NCBI GenBank assembly: GCA_025144245.1
Contig: JALXXC010000010.1
Coordinates: 1-64,000 of the forward strand
Direction of reading: 5' to 3'
DNA: 64,000 bases
Origin: Corynebacterium sp. p3-SID1145
GTDB taxonomy: Bacteria > Actinomycetota > Actinomycetes > Mycobacteriales > Mycobacteriaceae
Shown: piece after piece, positions 33,619 to 42,886 of the stretch
Layout of the letters: every line of letters starts with the position of its first letter
How positions within the stretch are numbered: position 1 is the first letter of the stretch
Translations under genes and position numbers: made by a program
Notes under the pieces: model-generated
Databases searched by the model: none
Seen by the model: only the letters and a program-made list of their open reading frames with translations
What the model was told of the DNA's origin: nothing

Positions 33619-34650
33619 ATGTCCGGCAGCCTGAGCCTGATCATCGTCCTCATCGTGGTGGTGTGGGCGATTGTTCTCGCCCCGATGGTGATGGGGGACT
33701 CGAAGCCGATTCGGCGCTCCGGCGAAGGTTATGACGAGACCCGCGTCCTGCACGAGGGAGCTGCACCCCTGCAGGGTCGTCGTCGCCCGCGCGTGACTAA
33801 GGCGGACATCCACAGCTTCGACGAGGAAGACGGCTACGAGGTCGTTGAGGCCGACGAGGCAGTGCTTATCGACGACACCTCCGGCTCCACCTCCCTGAAG
33901 AAGCTCTTCACCCGCAAAGAGTCCGTCGACGGCGAAGTCGTCGAACTCGAAGAGCCAGAGGCAGAAACAGGGACAGAAACAGAAACAGACACAGAGACAG
34001 AAACAGACGCTGAAACCGCCTCTGAAACTGCTTCCGATTACGAGCTCGACGAGTCGTACCTCTCCCCGGAGGACTACGGCTACACCACCGTCACCGAGCT
34101 CGAGACTGAAACTGCCACAGACACAGCCACAGCCACGAGCGACGAGCCCGAAGCTGACCACGAGGAAGACACCGTCTCCGATTCCCCGGAGCCAACGGAG
34201 GACGAGCTCGAGTTCGCGCGTGCGCGCCGCGGCCGCGGCGGCTGGGATCCGGAGAAAGCGAAACGGGTGCGTGAGGACCGTTTCCGCCGTCGCCAGCGCA
34301 CGCTGCTCGGCCTTGTCATCCTGTTCGGTGTGAGCTTCGTCTTCGCGATCGTGTCCGGCGGCTGGGCATGGGCGGCCCCGGCCGCGGCTGCGGGACTGCT
34401 GGCATGGTTCCTGACGGCACTGCGCACGACGGTGAAAAAGGAGCGTGCGCTCCGTGCCCGCCGCGTGCGCCAGTTGCGTCGCGCACGTCTGGGCGTTGTG
34501 TCGTCCGCTGAGGATGCGCCGGTTCCGCCGCACATGCGCCGCCCGGGGGCAGTCGTCGTGGAGGTCGACGACGACAGCGCCGACTTCGCGAACCTGCCGG
34601 TCTACACCGCACCTCGCCAGGAAACGGGGCGGGTGCGCGAAATCGCTTAG
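33619..34650 (+). CDS. glpR: Membrane protein GlpR/SepX-like, presumed receptor of Glp
   Basis: A 343-residue protein: an N-terminal transmembrane helix (5-25), a ~200-residue very acidic cytoplasmic region, a second hydrophobic hairpin (about 234-273) and a basic tail. Position and architecture match the membrane partner of the gephyrin-like Glp in C. glutamicum and SepX in Streptomyces, which link the divisome to Wag31. That link is from memory of the literature, not shown by sequence. Bases 33964-34013 are a run of ACAGAA-type hexamers encoding repeated Thr-Glu, a possible slippage site. Confidence 0.7.
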   Translation: MSGSLSLIIVLIVVVWAIVLAPMVMGDSKPIRRSGEGYDETRVLHEGAAPLQGRRRPRVTKADIHSFDEEDGYEVVEADEAVLIDDTSGSTSLKKLFTRKESVDGEVVELEEPEAETGTETETDTETETDAETASETASDYELDESYLSPEDYGYTTVTELETETATDTATATSDEPEADHEEDTVSDSPEPTEDELEFARARRGRGGWDPEKAKRVREDRFRRRQRTLLGLVILFGVSFVFAIVSGGWAWAAPAAAAGLLAWFLTALRTTVKKERALRARRVRQLRRARLGVVSSAEDAPVPPHMRRPGAVVVEVDDDSADFANLPVYTAPRQETGRVREIA

Positions 34651-34696
34651 TTTTTCCGCCAATATGAGGTCGTTGTAGCCGGTAACATCACCGGGT

Positions 34697-35221
34697 ATGA
34701 TGACCTCTTTTTCTACTCAGACACAACAGGTGAACACTGACCCCGGCAAGTCCGCCCAGCTGTGGGAGAAGTTCAGCGACACGAAGCTCAAGCGATTGAT
34801 CTTCTCCGCCTTCTACTCCGTCAAGGCGCCGTATTTCCGCACCGTCATGCCGCGCATTCAGATCGCTGAGCCGGGACGCTGCGTGGTGCGCCTGGGCAAG
34901 TGGTGGGGCGTGCAGAACCATATCGGCACTTTCCACGTCATTGCCGGCCTGAACGGTGCGGAAGCCGCGATGGGCCTGTTGTGCGAGGTGTCCGTGCCAG
35001 ACACGCACCGCTGGATCCCCCGAGGAATGCGCGCGGATTATCCGGCGAAGTCCACCGGCGGCCTGACTATTACCGCCACGGCGGACTTCCCGGACTTCTC
35101 CGAGATCACCCGCGAAACAGGCGGCCGCCTGGTCACCATCGACTGCGAGATTGTCGACGATGCCGGAGTGGAGCCGATCACCGCGGAGATCGACGTCTGG
35201 ATCACTGCGAAGAAGAAATAA
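34697..35221 (+). CDS. Hotdog-fold thioesterase-like protein (DUF4442)
   Basis: A 174-residue single hotdog domain: VMPRIQIAEPGRCVVRLGKWWGVQNHIGTFHVIAGLNGAEAAMGLLCE is the helix-and-sheet core, with the usual HxGT-like HIGTFH at the active-site turn. DUF4442 members are presumed acyl-CoA thioesterases. TAACAT (34683-34688) ends 8 nt before ATG 34697, so a leaderless start is possible; ATG 34700 is an alternative. Its last 20 nt overlap the convergent Tag-like gene. Confidence 0.8.
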   Translation: MMTSFSTQTQQVNTDPGKSAQLWEKFSDTKLKRLIFSAFYSVKAPYFRTVMPRIQIAEPGRCVVRLGKWWGVQNHIGTFHVIAGLNGAEAAMGLLCEVSVPDTHRWIPRGMRADYPAKSTGGLTITATADFPDFSEITRETGGRLVTIDCEIVDDAGVEPITAEIDVWITAKKK

Positions 35222-35627
35222 CCATCTCCATCATCCCCTTCATCGTCGTCGGCCCGATGAAGACGAAGCCGTAAGTCCGCAATTCGGCGGTGAGCTGCAG
35301 CTCGTCGCCGGGGGTGAATCCGTCGGCGAAGGACGCGATGAGCTCGCCCAGCGATTCACCGCGCTCCCGCATCGCCACCGCCGCGCGGGCGTTGGTGATC
35401 ACGGCGTTGATCTTGCGCCGGTTGCGGATGATGGCCGGATTCTTCAGGAGGGTCTCGACGTCTTCATCCTCGAAGGTTGCCACACGGTGTGGGTAGAAAC
35501 CGGCGAAGGCGTCTTTGAGAGCGCCACGTTTCTTCTCTATCAACTCCCAGGACAGCCCTGGGAGAAATACTTCGAGGGCGAGCAGTTCGAAGGCGTGCGT
35601 GTCGTCGTCAAGCAAAAGTGTCGTCAT
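35202..35627 (-). CDS. Truncated 3-methyladenine DNA glycosylase I (Tag)-like protein
   Basis: A 141-residue protein aligning with the middle of Tag (about 190 residues): FELLALEVFLPGLSWELIEKKR, FEDEDVETLLKNPAIIRNRRKI, NARA, TYGFVFIGPTTMKGMME. The Glu equal to E. coli Tag E38 is kept (ALEV). Both zinc-ligand ends are missing: no N-terminal Cys or YHDxEWG, and no C-terminal HxxxC, so the zinc snap cannot form. It may be a degenerate or repurposed glycosylase. ATG 35627 has AAAGTAGGT upstream. Confidence 0.72.
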   Translation of the reverse strand: MTTLLLDDDTHAFELLALEVFLPGLSWELIEKKRGALKDAFAGFYPHRVATFEDEDVETLLKNPAIIRNRRKINAVITNARAAVAMRERGESLGELIASFADGFTPGDELQLTAELRTYGFVFIGPTTMKGMMEMVISSSQ

Positions 35628-35681
35628 ACCTACTTTGACTGCCTCCACCGCCCAAAGGTTCCACGTTGTAGTCTTTAACTC

Positions 35682-36089
35682 ATGAATAGCCCCGCCCTCC
35701 GCGATTTCGCCCTGCTCGTGGCGCGGCTTGTGCTCGGCGTTGTATTCATCGCCCACGGCTACCAGCACTGGATCGGGCACGGTATGCGCCAGACCGCCGA
35801 GCAATTCGACCAGGCGGGAGTGCCGCAGCCGCAATTGGCGGCGTACCTCACCGGTTCCGTCGAGCTCGTCGGTGGGGCGATGCTGATCATCGGTCTGCTC
35901 ACCACCATCGTCGCGGGTGTACTCGCGCTCATGGTGCTCGCCGCCGGGTACTTCATGCATATCGACGCCGGCTTCTTCGCCGACCGAGGCGGCTTCGAAT
36001 ATCCGCTGGTGCTCGCCGTAGTTTTGGGGCTGGTCGTCGTCTTCGGGTCGGGCCGGGTGAGCCTGGATAAGGTGCTCGTCGATGGTTGA
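35682..36089 (+). CDS. DoxX-family membrane protein
   Basis: A 135-residue, four-helix DoxX protein: LLVARLVLGVVFIAHGYQHW is the hallmark N-terminus, and GSVELVGGAMLIIGLLT the second helix. DoxX/MmpS-associated proteins are linked to redox and thiol stress in mycobacteria. TAGTCT (35669-35674) lies 7 nt before ATG, predicting a leaderless mRNA. It overlaps the anti-sigma-like gene by 8 nt. Confidence 0.85.
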   Translation: MNSPALRDFALLVARLVLGVVFIAHGYQHWIGHGMRQTAEQFDQAGVPQPQLAAYLTGSVELVGGAMLIIGLLTTIVAGVLALMVLAAGYFMHIDAGFFADRGGFEYPLVLAVVLGLVVVFGSGRVSLDKVLVDG

Positions 36090-36702
36090 CCACACTGACG
36101 TGCAGGCCGCCCTGTCAGCACGCATCGACGGCGAAGAGACCGGTCTCGCAAACGATGTGGTGGACGCGCACCTCGCCGAGTGTCCGGAGTGCCGCCGCTA
36201 CTGGGAGCAATCTTTGGAGCTGTCGCGCACGCTCAACGGCACGCGAGCAGACAGCTCGATGTCTCCGCCGGAGGATCTCTCGGAGGTCATCTACGCCGGC
36301 GTCGAATCCGAATTCCACCGTGTTTCGGCTCGTCGTGTGCTGCTCATGACCATGTGCCGCGTGCTGCTGGTGCTGCTGGCGGCCGTCTACATCGTGTGGG
36401 CGGGCCGCCTGCTGTCCACCGAGATGACGGATTTGGTGCTGGGCGCGGCGTCGGTGCGCGTGGGCATCGCGTCGGCCCTGCTCTTCGTCAGCTGGAAGCC
36501 GTCGCAAATCCCCGGCGTGCTCTTGATCGTCGGAGCGATGTTCGGCTTCAGCTTCGGCTTCGTGGTTCTCGAGGCTGTGACAGGCGGCACCGCACAGTGG
36601 GCACCGCTTCTGACGCTGCTGTTCACCTGTGCCGTTCTCGTGGCGATGTGGGCCGTGGATTACGGCAACCCGCTCCGCGTGCTCAACGCGCGGCCGATCT
36701 AG
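36082..36702 (+). CDS. Zinc-finger anti-sigma-factor-like membrane protein
   Basis: A 206-residue protein. The N-terminal domain has the ZAS motif HLAECPEC (HxxxCxxC) after the helix VVDAHLAECPECRRYWEQSLEL, which binds ECF sigma factors in this family. About five hydrophobic spans follow from residue 87. No sigma factor gene is adjacent, so its partner is unknown and a non-anti-sigma role is possible. Overlaps doxX by 8 nt and is probably coupled to it. Confidence 0.68.
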   Translation: MVDHTDVQAALSARIDGEETGLANDVVDAHLAECPECRRYWEQSLELSRTLNGTRADSSMSPPEDLSEVIYAGVESEFHRVSARRVLLMTMCRVLLVLLAAVYIVWAGRLLSTEMTDLVLGAASVRVGIASALLFVSWKPSQIPGVLLIVGAMFGFSFGFVVLEAVTGGTAQWAPLLTLLFTCAVLVAMWAVDYGNPLRVLNARPI

Positions 36703-36727
36703 ATTTCCGGATTATTTGGCTTTTGGC

Positions 36728-38269
36728 TTATTTCCAGCTCGGCAGCCACATCAGCTGGTTGTAGTAGGTTTCGGGGATCGAGAATCCGTAGAGGATCGGG
36801 GAGAAGTACAGGAACATTCCGATGACGACCGCGAGGTAGACAATCACGCCGAGCTGCCCTGAAATGATGGGGCCGACGTACTTGCCCACCCGCTCGAGGT
36901 ATGTGCCACGTTTGGAGAGCTCACCGAGCGCGAGGGCGAGCAGCACGATCGTGAACGGCGCGAGGGGGGCGGCGTAGAAGAAATACATCTGTCGGTCGAA
37001 GGCGGCTAACCAAGGAAGAAAGCCGGCGGCGAAGCCGACCAAGGGAAGAATGACCCGACGGTCTTTACGCGTCACCCAGGCCCAGACGGCCCACAGCAGG
37101 ACGGGCACCGTCAACCACCAGATGGCGGGAGTGCCGAAGAGGTAGATCATCCGGCGGGAATCATCACCATTGGCGGAGAAGTAGAGGATCGGGCGAGAAG
37201 CCACCAGCCACGACCACGGCTTGGAGTCCCAGGGGTGGGAATGGCCCGACGACGACGTCAGCTCGGAGTGGAATCTCAGCACCGAGAGGTGGTAGTAGAA
37301 CCAGCCGGCGAGTGCCTCGGGAAGTTTGGCCAGCCCGGGCCAGTCGGAGTTGGCAATGGTGCCGTCGGAAAGCGCGTGGCGGTATACAGCGGTTTCGGAC
37401 GCGAACCACGCGCGCCACGACCAAACGTAGAGCACAGCTGGAATGAGGACGATCGACGCGAGAGCCGAAGGGACATCCTTGAGCAGGGTTTCTCGGACCG
37501 GGTTCTTCACCCCGTATCGGTGCCGCAGCCACAGGTCGTAAAAGGACGACAACAGTCCGAAGAATGCAATGTAATACAGCCCGGACCATTTCACGGCCAG
37601 CGCGCATCCGAGCAGCACGCCGGTGGCGAAGCGCCACCAGCGGAAGCCCAGGCGGGGATTGATCTCGCCCTCCACGTAGGCGTCGTGGAAGCGCTGATGC
37701 ACATCGCGCATGTCACCGGCCAAGGTCCAGGCGGCCATGACGATGAACAGGAGGATGAACACGTCGAGCATGCCGAAGCGGCCGATGACCAGCAACACTC
37801 CGTCGCAAAGCGCGATTGTGCCCGCGAAAAGGGCGATCATCGTTGACTGGGACAATCGCCGCGCGAGGAGCATCGTGAACACGACGACGGCGGATCCGAA
37901 GAGGGCCGCCATGAACCGCCAGCCGAGCGGCGTGTAGCCGAAGACCATCTCCCCGAGCGCCTCGATTTTCTTCGCCAGGGGAGGATGCACGACGAGGCCG
38001 TAGCCGGGATTCGACTCGATGCCGCCGAGCACCGGATTGAACCAGGACCGGGCGATGTCCCACGCCTGCGGGACGTAGTGCTTCTCGTCGAAGACCGGGG
38101 TGTCGCTCGAATGCGCGGATGTCAGCCCGACGAAGCGGGTGAACAGGGCGAGGATTCCGATGACGAGGGTGGCGACCGTATCCCGCTTCGACCACAGCAC
38201 CGTCACGGGTGCCGTTGGTTCAGGCTTGCTGATGCGGAAGGGGATGCTGGTAGCCGCTGTCGAACTCAC
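36728..38269 (-). CDS. pmt: Dolichyl-phosphate-mannose--protein mannosyltransferase
   Basis: A 513-residue GT39 glycosyltransferase with about 10-11 membrane spans. The catalytic DE motif is in TPVFDEKHYVPQAW, followed by NPGYGLVVHPPLAKK and WRFMAALFGSAVVVF. It O-mannosylates exported proteins in Actinobacteria, typically those secreted by Sec. GTG 38269 is used: TAAGAT (38282-38277) lies 7 nt upstream and predicts a leaderless mRNA; the frame stays open further upstream but antisense to rsmI. Divergent from rsmI, 40 bp apart. Confidence 0.93.
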   Translation of the reverse strand: MSSTAATSIPFRISKPEPTAPVTVLWSKRDTVATLVIGILALFTRFVGLTSAHSSDTPVFDEKHYVPQAWDIARSWFNPVLGGIESNPGYGLVVHPPLAKKIEALGEMVFGYTPLGWRFMAALFGSAVVVFTMLLARRLSQSTMIALFAGTIALCDGVLLVIGRFGMLDVFILLFIVMAAWTLAGDMRDVHQRFHDAYVEGEINPRLGFRWWRFATGVLLGCALAVKWSGLYYIAFFGLLSSFYDLWLRHRYGVKNPVRETLLKDVPSALASIVLIPAVLYVWSWRAWFASETAVYRHALSDGTIANSDWPGLAKLPEALAGWFYYHLSVLRFHSELTSSSGHSHPWDSKPWSWLVASRPILYFSANGDDSRRMIYLFGTPAIWWLTVPVLLWAVWAWVTRKDRRVILPLVGFAAGFLPWLAAFDRQMYFFYAAPLAPFTIVLLALALGELSKRGTYLERVGKYVGPIISGQLGVIVYLAVVIGMFLYFSPILYGFSIPETYYNQLMWLPSWK

Positions 38270-38309
38270 GGCAATGATCTTAGCGGGTGGGTGTGCAAAG
38301 CTTGGGGGC

Positions 38310-39152
38310 ATGGAAACGGATTCACTGCCGTCCCGCGGGATCGTGCTCGCGGCGACTCCGCTAGGCAATATCGGTGACGCGTCCCCGCGCCTGAAGTACG
38401 CGCTCGAGAACGCCGACGTGATCGCCGCCGAAGACACCCGCCGCACGCGCAATCTCGCAACAGCCCTCGGCGTGGAGATCCGCGGTAAGGTCGTCTCCAA
38501 TTTTGACCACAACGAGGACAAACGCGTAGCTGAGCTTATCGACGCCGCCCGGCGCTCAACCGTCCTCATCGTCACCGACGCCGGGATGCCGTTGGTCTCC
38601 GACCCGGGGCACTCCCTCGTCGCGGCGGCCCACGCCGCGCAGATCCCCGTGACCTGCCTGCCTGGGCCCTCCGCAGTGACCACGGCTCTCGCCCTGTCCG
38701 GTCTCGGCGTCGGACAGTTCCTCTTCGACGGCTTCGCTCCCCGCAAGCCCGGCGCGCGGAAGGCCTGGCTGCAATCCCTGAGGAACGAGAAGCGCGCCGT
38801 GTGCTTCTTCGAGTCCCCGCACCGCATTGAGACCACGCTGGCGGAAGCCGCCCGGATACTCGGCGACCGCCAGGCGGCGGTGTGCCGCGAGCTGACCAAG
38901 ACATTCGAGGAGGTCAAGCGGGGTACGCTCGCCGAACTCGCCGAATGGTCGAAAGGCGGTGTGAAAGGCGAGGTCACGGTAGTGATCGACGGTGGCACTG
39001 ATACCGCGGAGCCGGAAGACGTCCTTGCGCTCGTGCAGCAGCGCGTCGATGACGGCATGCGCGCGAAAGACGCGGTCAAGGAGGTCGCGAAAAGCGCGGG
39101 CATTAAATCGGGCGAGCTTTATGACGCCTACATAGCCTCTCGCAGTTCCTAG
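38310..39152 (+). CDS. rsmI: 16S rRNA 2'-O-ribose C1402 methyltransferase
   Basis: A 280-residue tetrapyrrole-methylase-fold enzyme modifying C1402 in the ribosomal P site. Motifs: IVLAATPLGNIGDASPRLKYAL, AEDTRRTRNLA, VTDAGMPLVSDPG, LPGPSAVTTALALSG and FFESPHRI; the C-terminal helical part begins near residue 230. ATG 38310 with a G-rich site upstream. Length and motifs are complete. Confidence 0.95.
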   Translation: METDSLPSRGIVLAATPLGNIGDASPRLKYALENADVIAAEDTRRTRNLATALGVEIRGKVVSNFDHNEDKRVAELIDAARRSTVLIVTDAGMPLVSDPGHSLVAAAHAAQIPVTCLPGPSAVTTALALSGLGVGQFLFDGFAPRKPGARKAWLQSLRNEKRAVCFFESPHRIETTLAEAARILGDRQAAVCRELTKTFEEVKRGTLAELAEWSKGGVKGEVTVVIDGGTDTAEPEDVLALVQQRVDDGMRAKDAVKEVAKSAGIKSGELYDAYIASRSS

Positions 39153-39160
39153 TCAGCAAT

Positions 39161-39190
39161 TGTGCACGCTGTGCACATCTTCGTTACGGT
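39161..39190 (+). promoter_or_regulatory. Palindromic operator and -10 of betP
   Basis: TGTGCAC-GCT-GTGCACA (39161-39177) is a perfect 7-bp inverted repeat. TACGGT (39185-39190) is a -10 candidate, and the -35 would fall inside the left arm. It is not a GlxR site, since those read TGTGA-N6-TCACA. A repressor controlling betP is the simplest reading. Confidence 0.65.
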
Positions 39191-39213
39191 CATTGGCGTG
39201 AGAAAGGAACCCA

Positions 39214-41007
39214 ATGAGCAGTGAAGAGATGATCAAAGACCCGCACGACCCCGATGCGACTCCTCACACCGAGGACCCCATCAAACGCGACCGTCCGGCA
39301 ACCGCTGAACTCCAGGACCTCCTCGACGCGAGGAAAGACGGTCAACAGCAAGCAATCGCCTCCCCTGAAGATGCCGTGGAGATGGCCTCGGAGGACGAGA
39401 ACCTGAAAATCGATTGGACGATTGTCGCTCCGCTCGCTGCGGTCGTCGTCGCCATCGTGGTCTGGGGCCTTGCCGCGAAAGAGAGCTTCAGCGCATTCTC
39501 CGACGCGTCGTTCAGCTGGGTCATCGAGAACCTCGGTTGGGCGTACGTCTTCTTCGGCAGCGTCTTCGTGGTGTTCATCCTCGTGATCGCGCTGTCCAAG
39601 TTCGGCAAGGTCCGGCTGGGAGCCACCGACGAGCAGCCGGAGTTCAGCACCATGTCGTGGATCGCCATGATGTTCGCCGCCGGCATGGGTATCGGCCTGA
39701 TGTTCTTTGGTGCGTCTGAGCCGCTCAACTTCTACCGTGACGGCATTCCAGGTATGGATAGCGCGGATTCCGTCGGCACGTCGATGGCGCAGACGATGTT
39801 CCACTGGACCCTCCACCCGTGGTCCGTCTACGCGATCATCGGTCTCGCCATCGCCTACTCCACGTTCCGTCTGGGACGTAAGCAGCTGCTCTCCAGTGCG
39901 TTCATCCCGTTGATCGGCGAGAAGCGGGCCGCTGGTTGGCTGGGCAAGCTCATCGACGGCCTCGCCATCTTCGCCACCATCTTCGGCACCGCGTGTTCCC
40001 TGGGGCTCGGCGCCCTGCAGATCTCCACCGGCCTGGAGGCGTCCGGCGTCGTCGATTCGCCGTCGACGATGCTCACCGTCGGAATCGTGAGTGTTCTGAC
40101 GCTCGCTTTCCTGCTGTCGGCAATGTCCGGTGTGGGCAAGGGCATCCAGTGGGTGTCCAATTTCAACCTCATTGTCGCGGCAGTGCTCGCCATCTTCGTC
40201 TTCGTGTTCGGCCCGACCCTGACGCAGCTCAACCTGCTGCCCACCGCGGTCGCTTCGTACTTGGACCAGTTCTTCCTCATGGCCTCCCGCACTGCCGAGT
40301 CCGCGGACACTGAAGCAGGGGAGTGGCTGGGCAGCTGGACCATCTTCTACTGGGCATGGTGGATCTCCTGGTCCCCGTTCGTGGGCAGCTTCCTGGCCCG
40401 TATCTCCCGCGGCCGCACAATCCGTGAGTTCTGCCTCGGCGTGACCCTCGTCCCAGCTGGCCTGTCCACCATATGGTTCTGCATCTTTGGCGGCACCGCC
40501 ATCCACATGGAGCAGAACGGCGAATCCATCTACGGCGAAGGCACCTCTGAGGAGCAGCTGTTCAACCTGCTGCACAACCTGCCGGGCGGCTTCCTCATGG
40601 GTATTGTCGCCCTGATTCTGCTGGGCACCTTTTTCATCACCTCGGCGGATTCCGCCTCGACTGTGATGGGCTCGCTGTCTCAGAACGGCAAGACCGACGC
40701 GAAGCCGTTGCTCACCGGTATGTGGGGCCTGGCCACCGCAGCTGTCGGCTTGACCCTGCTCATCGCCGGTGGTGACGATGCCCTGAATTCTCTGCAGAGC
40801 GTCACCATCGCTGCCGCGACACCGTTCCTTTTAATCCTTATTCTGCTGATGTTCGCAATCGTCAAGGATGTCAGCAACGACACCATCTACCTGGACCTGA
40901 AGGAACAGCAGCGCTTCAATCACCAGCTGGCCATCGAGCGCCGTATGCACCGCGATGCGCTCGCCAAGGCCCGTAAACGTCAGCGCATGTTCGGCACTGA
41001 GCAGTAG
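39214..41007 (+). CDS. betP: BCCT-family glycine betaine transporter, BetP-like
   Basis: A 597-residue secondary transporter with 12 spans, a ~65-residue acidic N-terminal tail and a basic C-terminal helix ([17 protein letters not shown]), the combination that makes BetP osmosensitive. The glycine stretch [17 protein letters not shown] (G157, G159, G161), the aromatic box residues in [10 protein letters not shown] and the [15 protein letters not shown] segment match the betaine and sodium sites of C. glutamicum BetP. It imports glycine betaine with sodium under hyperosmotic stress. The 23-nt leader holds AAAGGAA. Confidence 0.93.
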   Translation: MSSEEMIKDPHDPDATPHTEDPIKRDRPATAELQDLLDARKDGQQQAIASPEDAVEMASEDENLKIDWTIVAPLAAVVVAIVVWGLAAKESFSAFSDASFSWVIENLGWAYVFFGSVFVVFILVIALSKFGKVRLGATDEQPEFSTMSWIAMMFAAGMGIGLMFFGASEPLNFYRDGIPGMDSADSVGTSMAQTMFHWTLHPWSVYAIIGLAIAYSTFRLGRKQLLSSAFIPLIGEKRAAGWLGKLIDGLAIFATIFGTACSLGLGALQISTGLEASGVVDSPSTMLTVGIVSVLTLAFLLSAMSGVGKGIQWVSNFNLIVAAVLAIFVFVFGPTLTQLNLLPTAVASYLDQFFLMASRTAESADTEAGEWLGSWTIFYWAWWISWSPFVGSFLARISRGRTIREFCLGVTLVPAGLSTIWFCIFGGTAIHMEQNGESIYGEGTSEEQLFNLLHNLPGGFLMGIVALILLGTFFITSADSASTVMGSLSQNGKTDAKPLLTGMWGLATAAVGLTLLIAGGDDALNSLQSVTIAAATPFLLILILLMFAIVKDVSNDTIYLDLKEQQRFNHQLAIERRMHRDALAKARKRQRMFGTEQ

Positions 41008-41025
41008 TCACTTATGCTGGGGCGT

Positions 41026-42879
41026 ATGACTGTCTCCCCGAACAACTCCACCTCCGAAAATGTCCTCGTGTGCGTGGCGTGGCCCTATGCGAACGGGCCG
41101 CGCCACATCGGCCACGTCGCCGGCTTCGGTGTCCCTTCCGATGTGTTCGCGCGCTACCAGCGCATGCTGGGGAACAACGTGCTCATGGTATCCGGCACCG
41201 ACGAGCACGGCACGCCACTTCTGGTCCAGGCGGATAAGGAAGGCGTGACGGTCAAGGAGCTCGCTGACCGCTACAACCGCCAGATCGTCGAGGACCTTGC
41301 GGGACTCGGCCTGTCGTACGACTTGTTCACCCGCACCACCACGCGCAACCACTACGCGGTGGTGCAGGACTTGTTCAAGGGCCTGTACGCCAACGGCTAC
41401 ATGATCAAGGAGGTCACCCAGGGCGCGATCTCCCCGTCGACCGGCCGCACCCTGCCGGACCGCTACATCGAGGGCACCTGCCCGCTGTGCGGCGCCGACG
41501 ATGCCCGCGGCGACCAGTGCGATAACTGCGGTAATCAGCTCGACCCGGTCGACCTGATCAACCCGGTGTCCAAGATCAACGGGGAGACCCCGGAGTTCAT
41601 CGAGACCGAGCATTTCATGCTCGACCTGCCTTCGCTTCACGACGCCTTGAAGCAGTGGCTCGAGGCCCGCCAAGACTGGCGCCCGAACGTGCTCAAATTC
41701 TCCCTGAACCTGCTGGAGGACATGCGTCCCCGCTCCATGACACGCGACATCGACTGGGGCATTCCGGTGCCCGTCGAGGGCTGGGAGAACGACCCGGGCA
41801 AGAAGCTCTACGTCTGGTTCGACGCCGTCATCGGCTACCTGTCCTCCTCCATCGAGTGGGCGGCGAGGACCGGCAACCCCGACGCGTGGAAGCAGTTCTG
41901 GCAGGATCCGCAAACCCCGGGCTTCTACTTCATGGGCAAGGACAACATCACGTTCCACTCCCAGATCTGGCCGGGCGAGCTCCTCGGTTACGCCGGCAAG
42001 GGATCGAAGGGCGGCGAGGTCCACGAGCTCGGCGAGCTCAACCTGCCGACGGAGGTCGTTTCCTCGGAGTTCCTCACGATGTCGGGTTCGAAGTTCTCGT
42101 CGTCCAAGGGCGTGGTCATCTACGTCAAGGATTTCCTTGCCGAGTTCGGCCCTGATCCGCTGAGGTATTTCATCGCCGTCGCCGGCCCGGAGAACAACGA
42201 CACGGACTTCACCTGGGACGAGTTTGTCCGCCGCGTGAACAACGAGCTCGCCAACGGCTGGGGCAACCTGGTCAACCGCACCGTGTCCATGGCGCACAAG
42301 AACTTCGGCGAGGTGCCGCAGCCCGGTGAGCTTCTCGACGTCGACCGCGCCATCCTCGATCTGGCCTCCCAAACCTTCGAGTCCGCTGGCAAAGAACTCG
42401 GCCTCGCCCACTTCAAGGCCGCCATCACCAAGGTCATGCATGTGGTTGGCGAAGCGAATGCGTACATCGCCGACCAGGAGCCGTGGAAGCTCGCCAAAGA
42501 CGAGTCCCAGCGCGAGCGGCTGGCCACTGTCCTGTGGACTGCCCTCCAGGTCGTCTCGGACTGCAACGCCCTGCTGACCCCGTTCATCCCGCACACCGCG
42601 CAGAAGGTTCACGAAACCCTCGGCCGCGACGGTATCTGGGCTGCGTCCCCGCGGGTTGAGGAGGTCATCGATGACGAAGAACTCGATCTGGTCGGTGTCG
42701 GTTTGCCTGAAGAGGGCCAGACTTACCCGGTGATCACCGGTGATTACGCATCCCAGCAAGCAGTGTGGGCCCGCGTCGATGTGGTGCCGGGCACCAAGCT
42801 GGAGAAGCCGCAGCCGCTGATTGCCAAGCTCGACCCGGAACTTGGAGAGACCGGCCCCGAGTGGGCTCCGGTGCAGTAG
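41026..42879 (+). CDS. metG: Methionyl-tRNA synthetase
   Basis: A 617-residue class I synthetase. HIGH motif: [14 protein letters not shown]; four-cysteine zinc knot CPLC and CDNC; the KMSKS loop is present as [10 protein letters not shown], a variant form. The anticodon domain follows from about residue 400 ([17 protein letters not shown]). TATGCT (41013-41018) lies 7 nt before ATG 41026, so translation is probably leaderless and ATG 41026 is preferred over ATG 41014, which lies inside that -10. Confidence 0.96.
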   Translation: MTVSPNNSTSENVLVCVAWPYANGPRHIGHVAGFGVPSDVFARYQRMLGNNVLMVSGTDEHGTPLLVQADKEGVTVKELADRYNRQIVEDLAGLGLSYDLFTRTTTRNHYAVVQDLFKGLYANGYMIKEVTQGAISPSTGRTLPDRYIEGTCPLCGADDARGDQCDNCGNQLDPVDLINPVSKINGETPEFIETEHFMLDLPSLHDALKQWLEARQDWRPNVLKFSLNLLEDMRPRSMTRDIDWGIPVPVEGWENDPGKKLYVWFDAVIGYLSSSIEWAARTGNPDAWKQFWQDPQTPGFYFMGKDNITFHSQIWPGELLGYAGKGSKGGEVHELGELNLPTEVVSSEFLTMSGSKFSSSKGVVIYVKDFLAEFGPDPLRYFIAVAGPENNDTDFTWDEFVRRVNNELANGWGNLVNRTVSMAHKNFGEVPQPGELLDVDRAILDLASQTFESAGKELGLAHFKAAITKVMHVVGEANAYIADQEPWKLAKDESQRERLATVLWTALQVVSDCNALLTPFIPHTAQKVHETLGRDGIWAASPRVEEVIDDEELDLVGVGLPEEGQTYPVITGDYASQQAVWARVDVVPGTKLEKPQPLIAKLDPELGETGPEWAPVQ

Positions 42880-42886
42880 TTTCTGG

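Noticed and set aside
38270..39103. N-terminal extension of pmt antisense to rsmI
   Set aside because: The extension is Ser/Arg-rich antisense sequence; pmt similarity and a -10 hexamer both place the start at GTG 38269.
39161..39177. GlxR (CRP-like) site at betP
   Set aside because: GlxR needs TGTGA-N6-TCACA; here the arms are TGTGCAC with 3-bp spacing.
41008..42759. 583-codon open frame antisense to metG
   Set aside because: Shadow of the synthetase gene; composition rich in Val/Gly/Arg/Leu, no recognisable motif.
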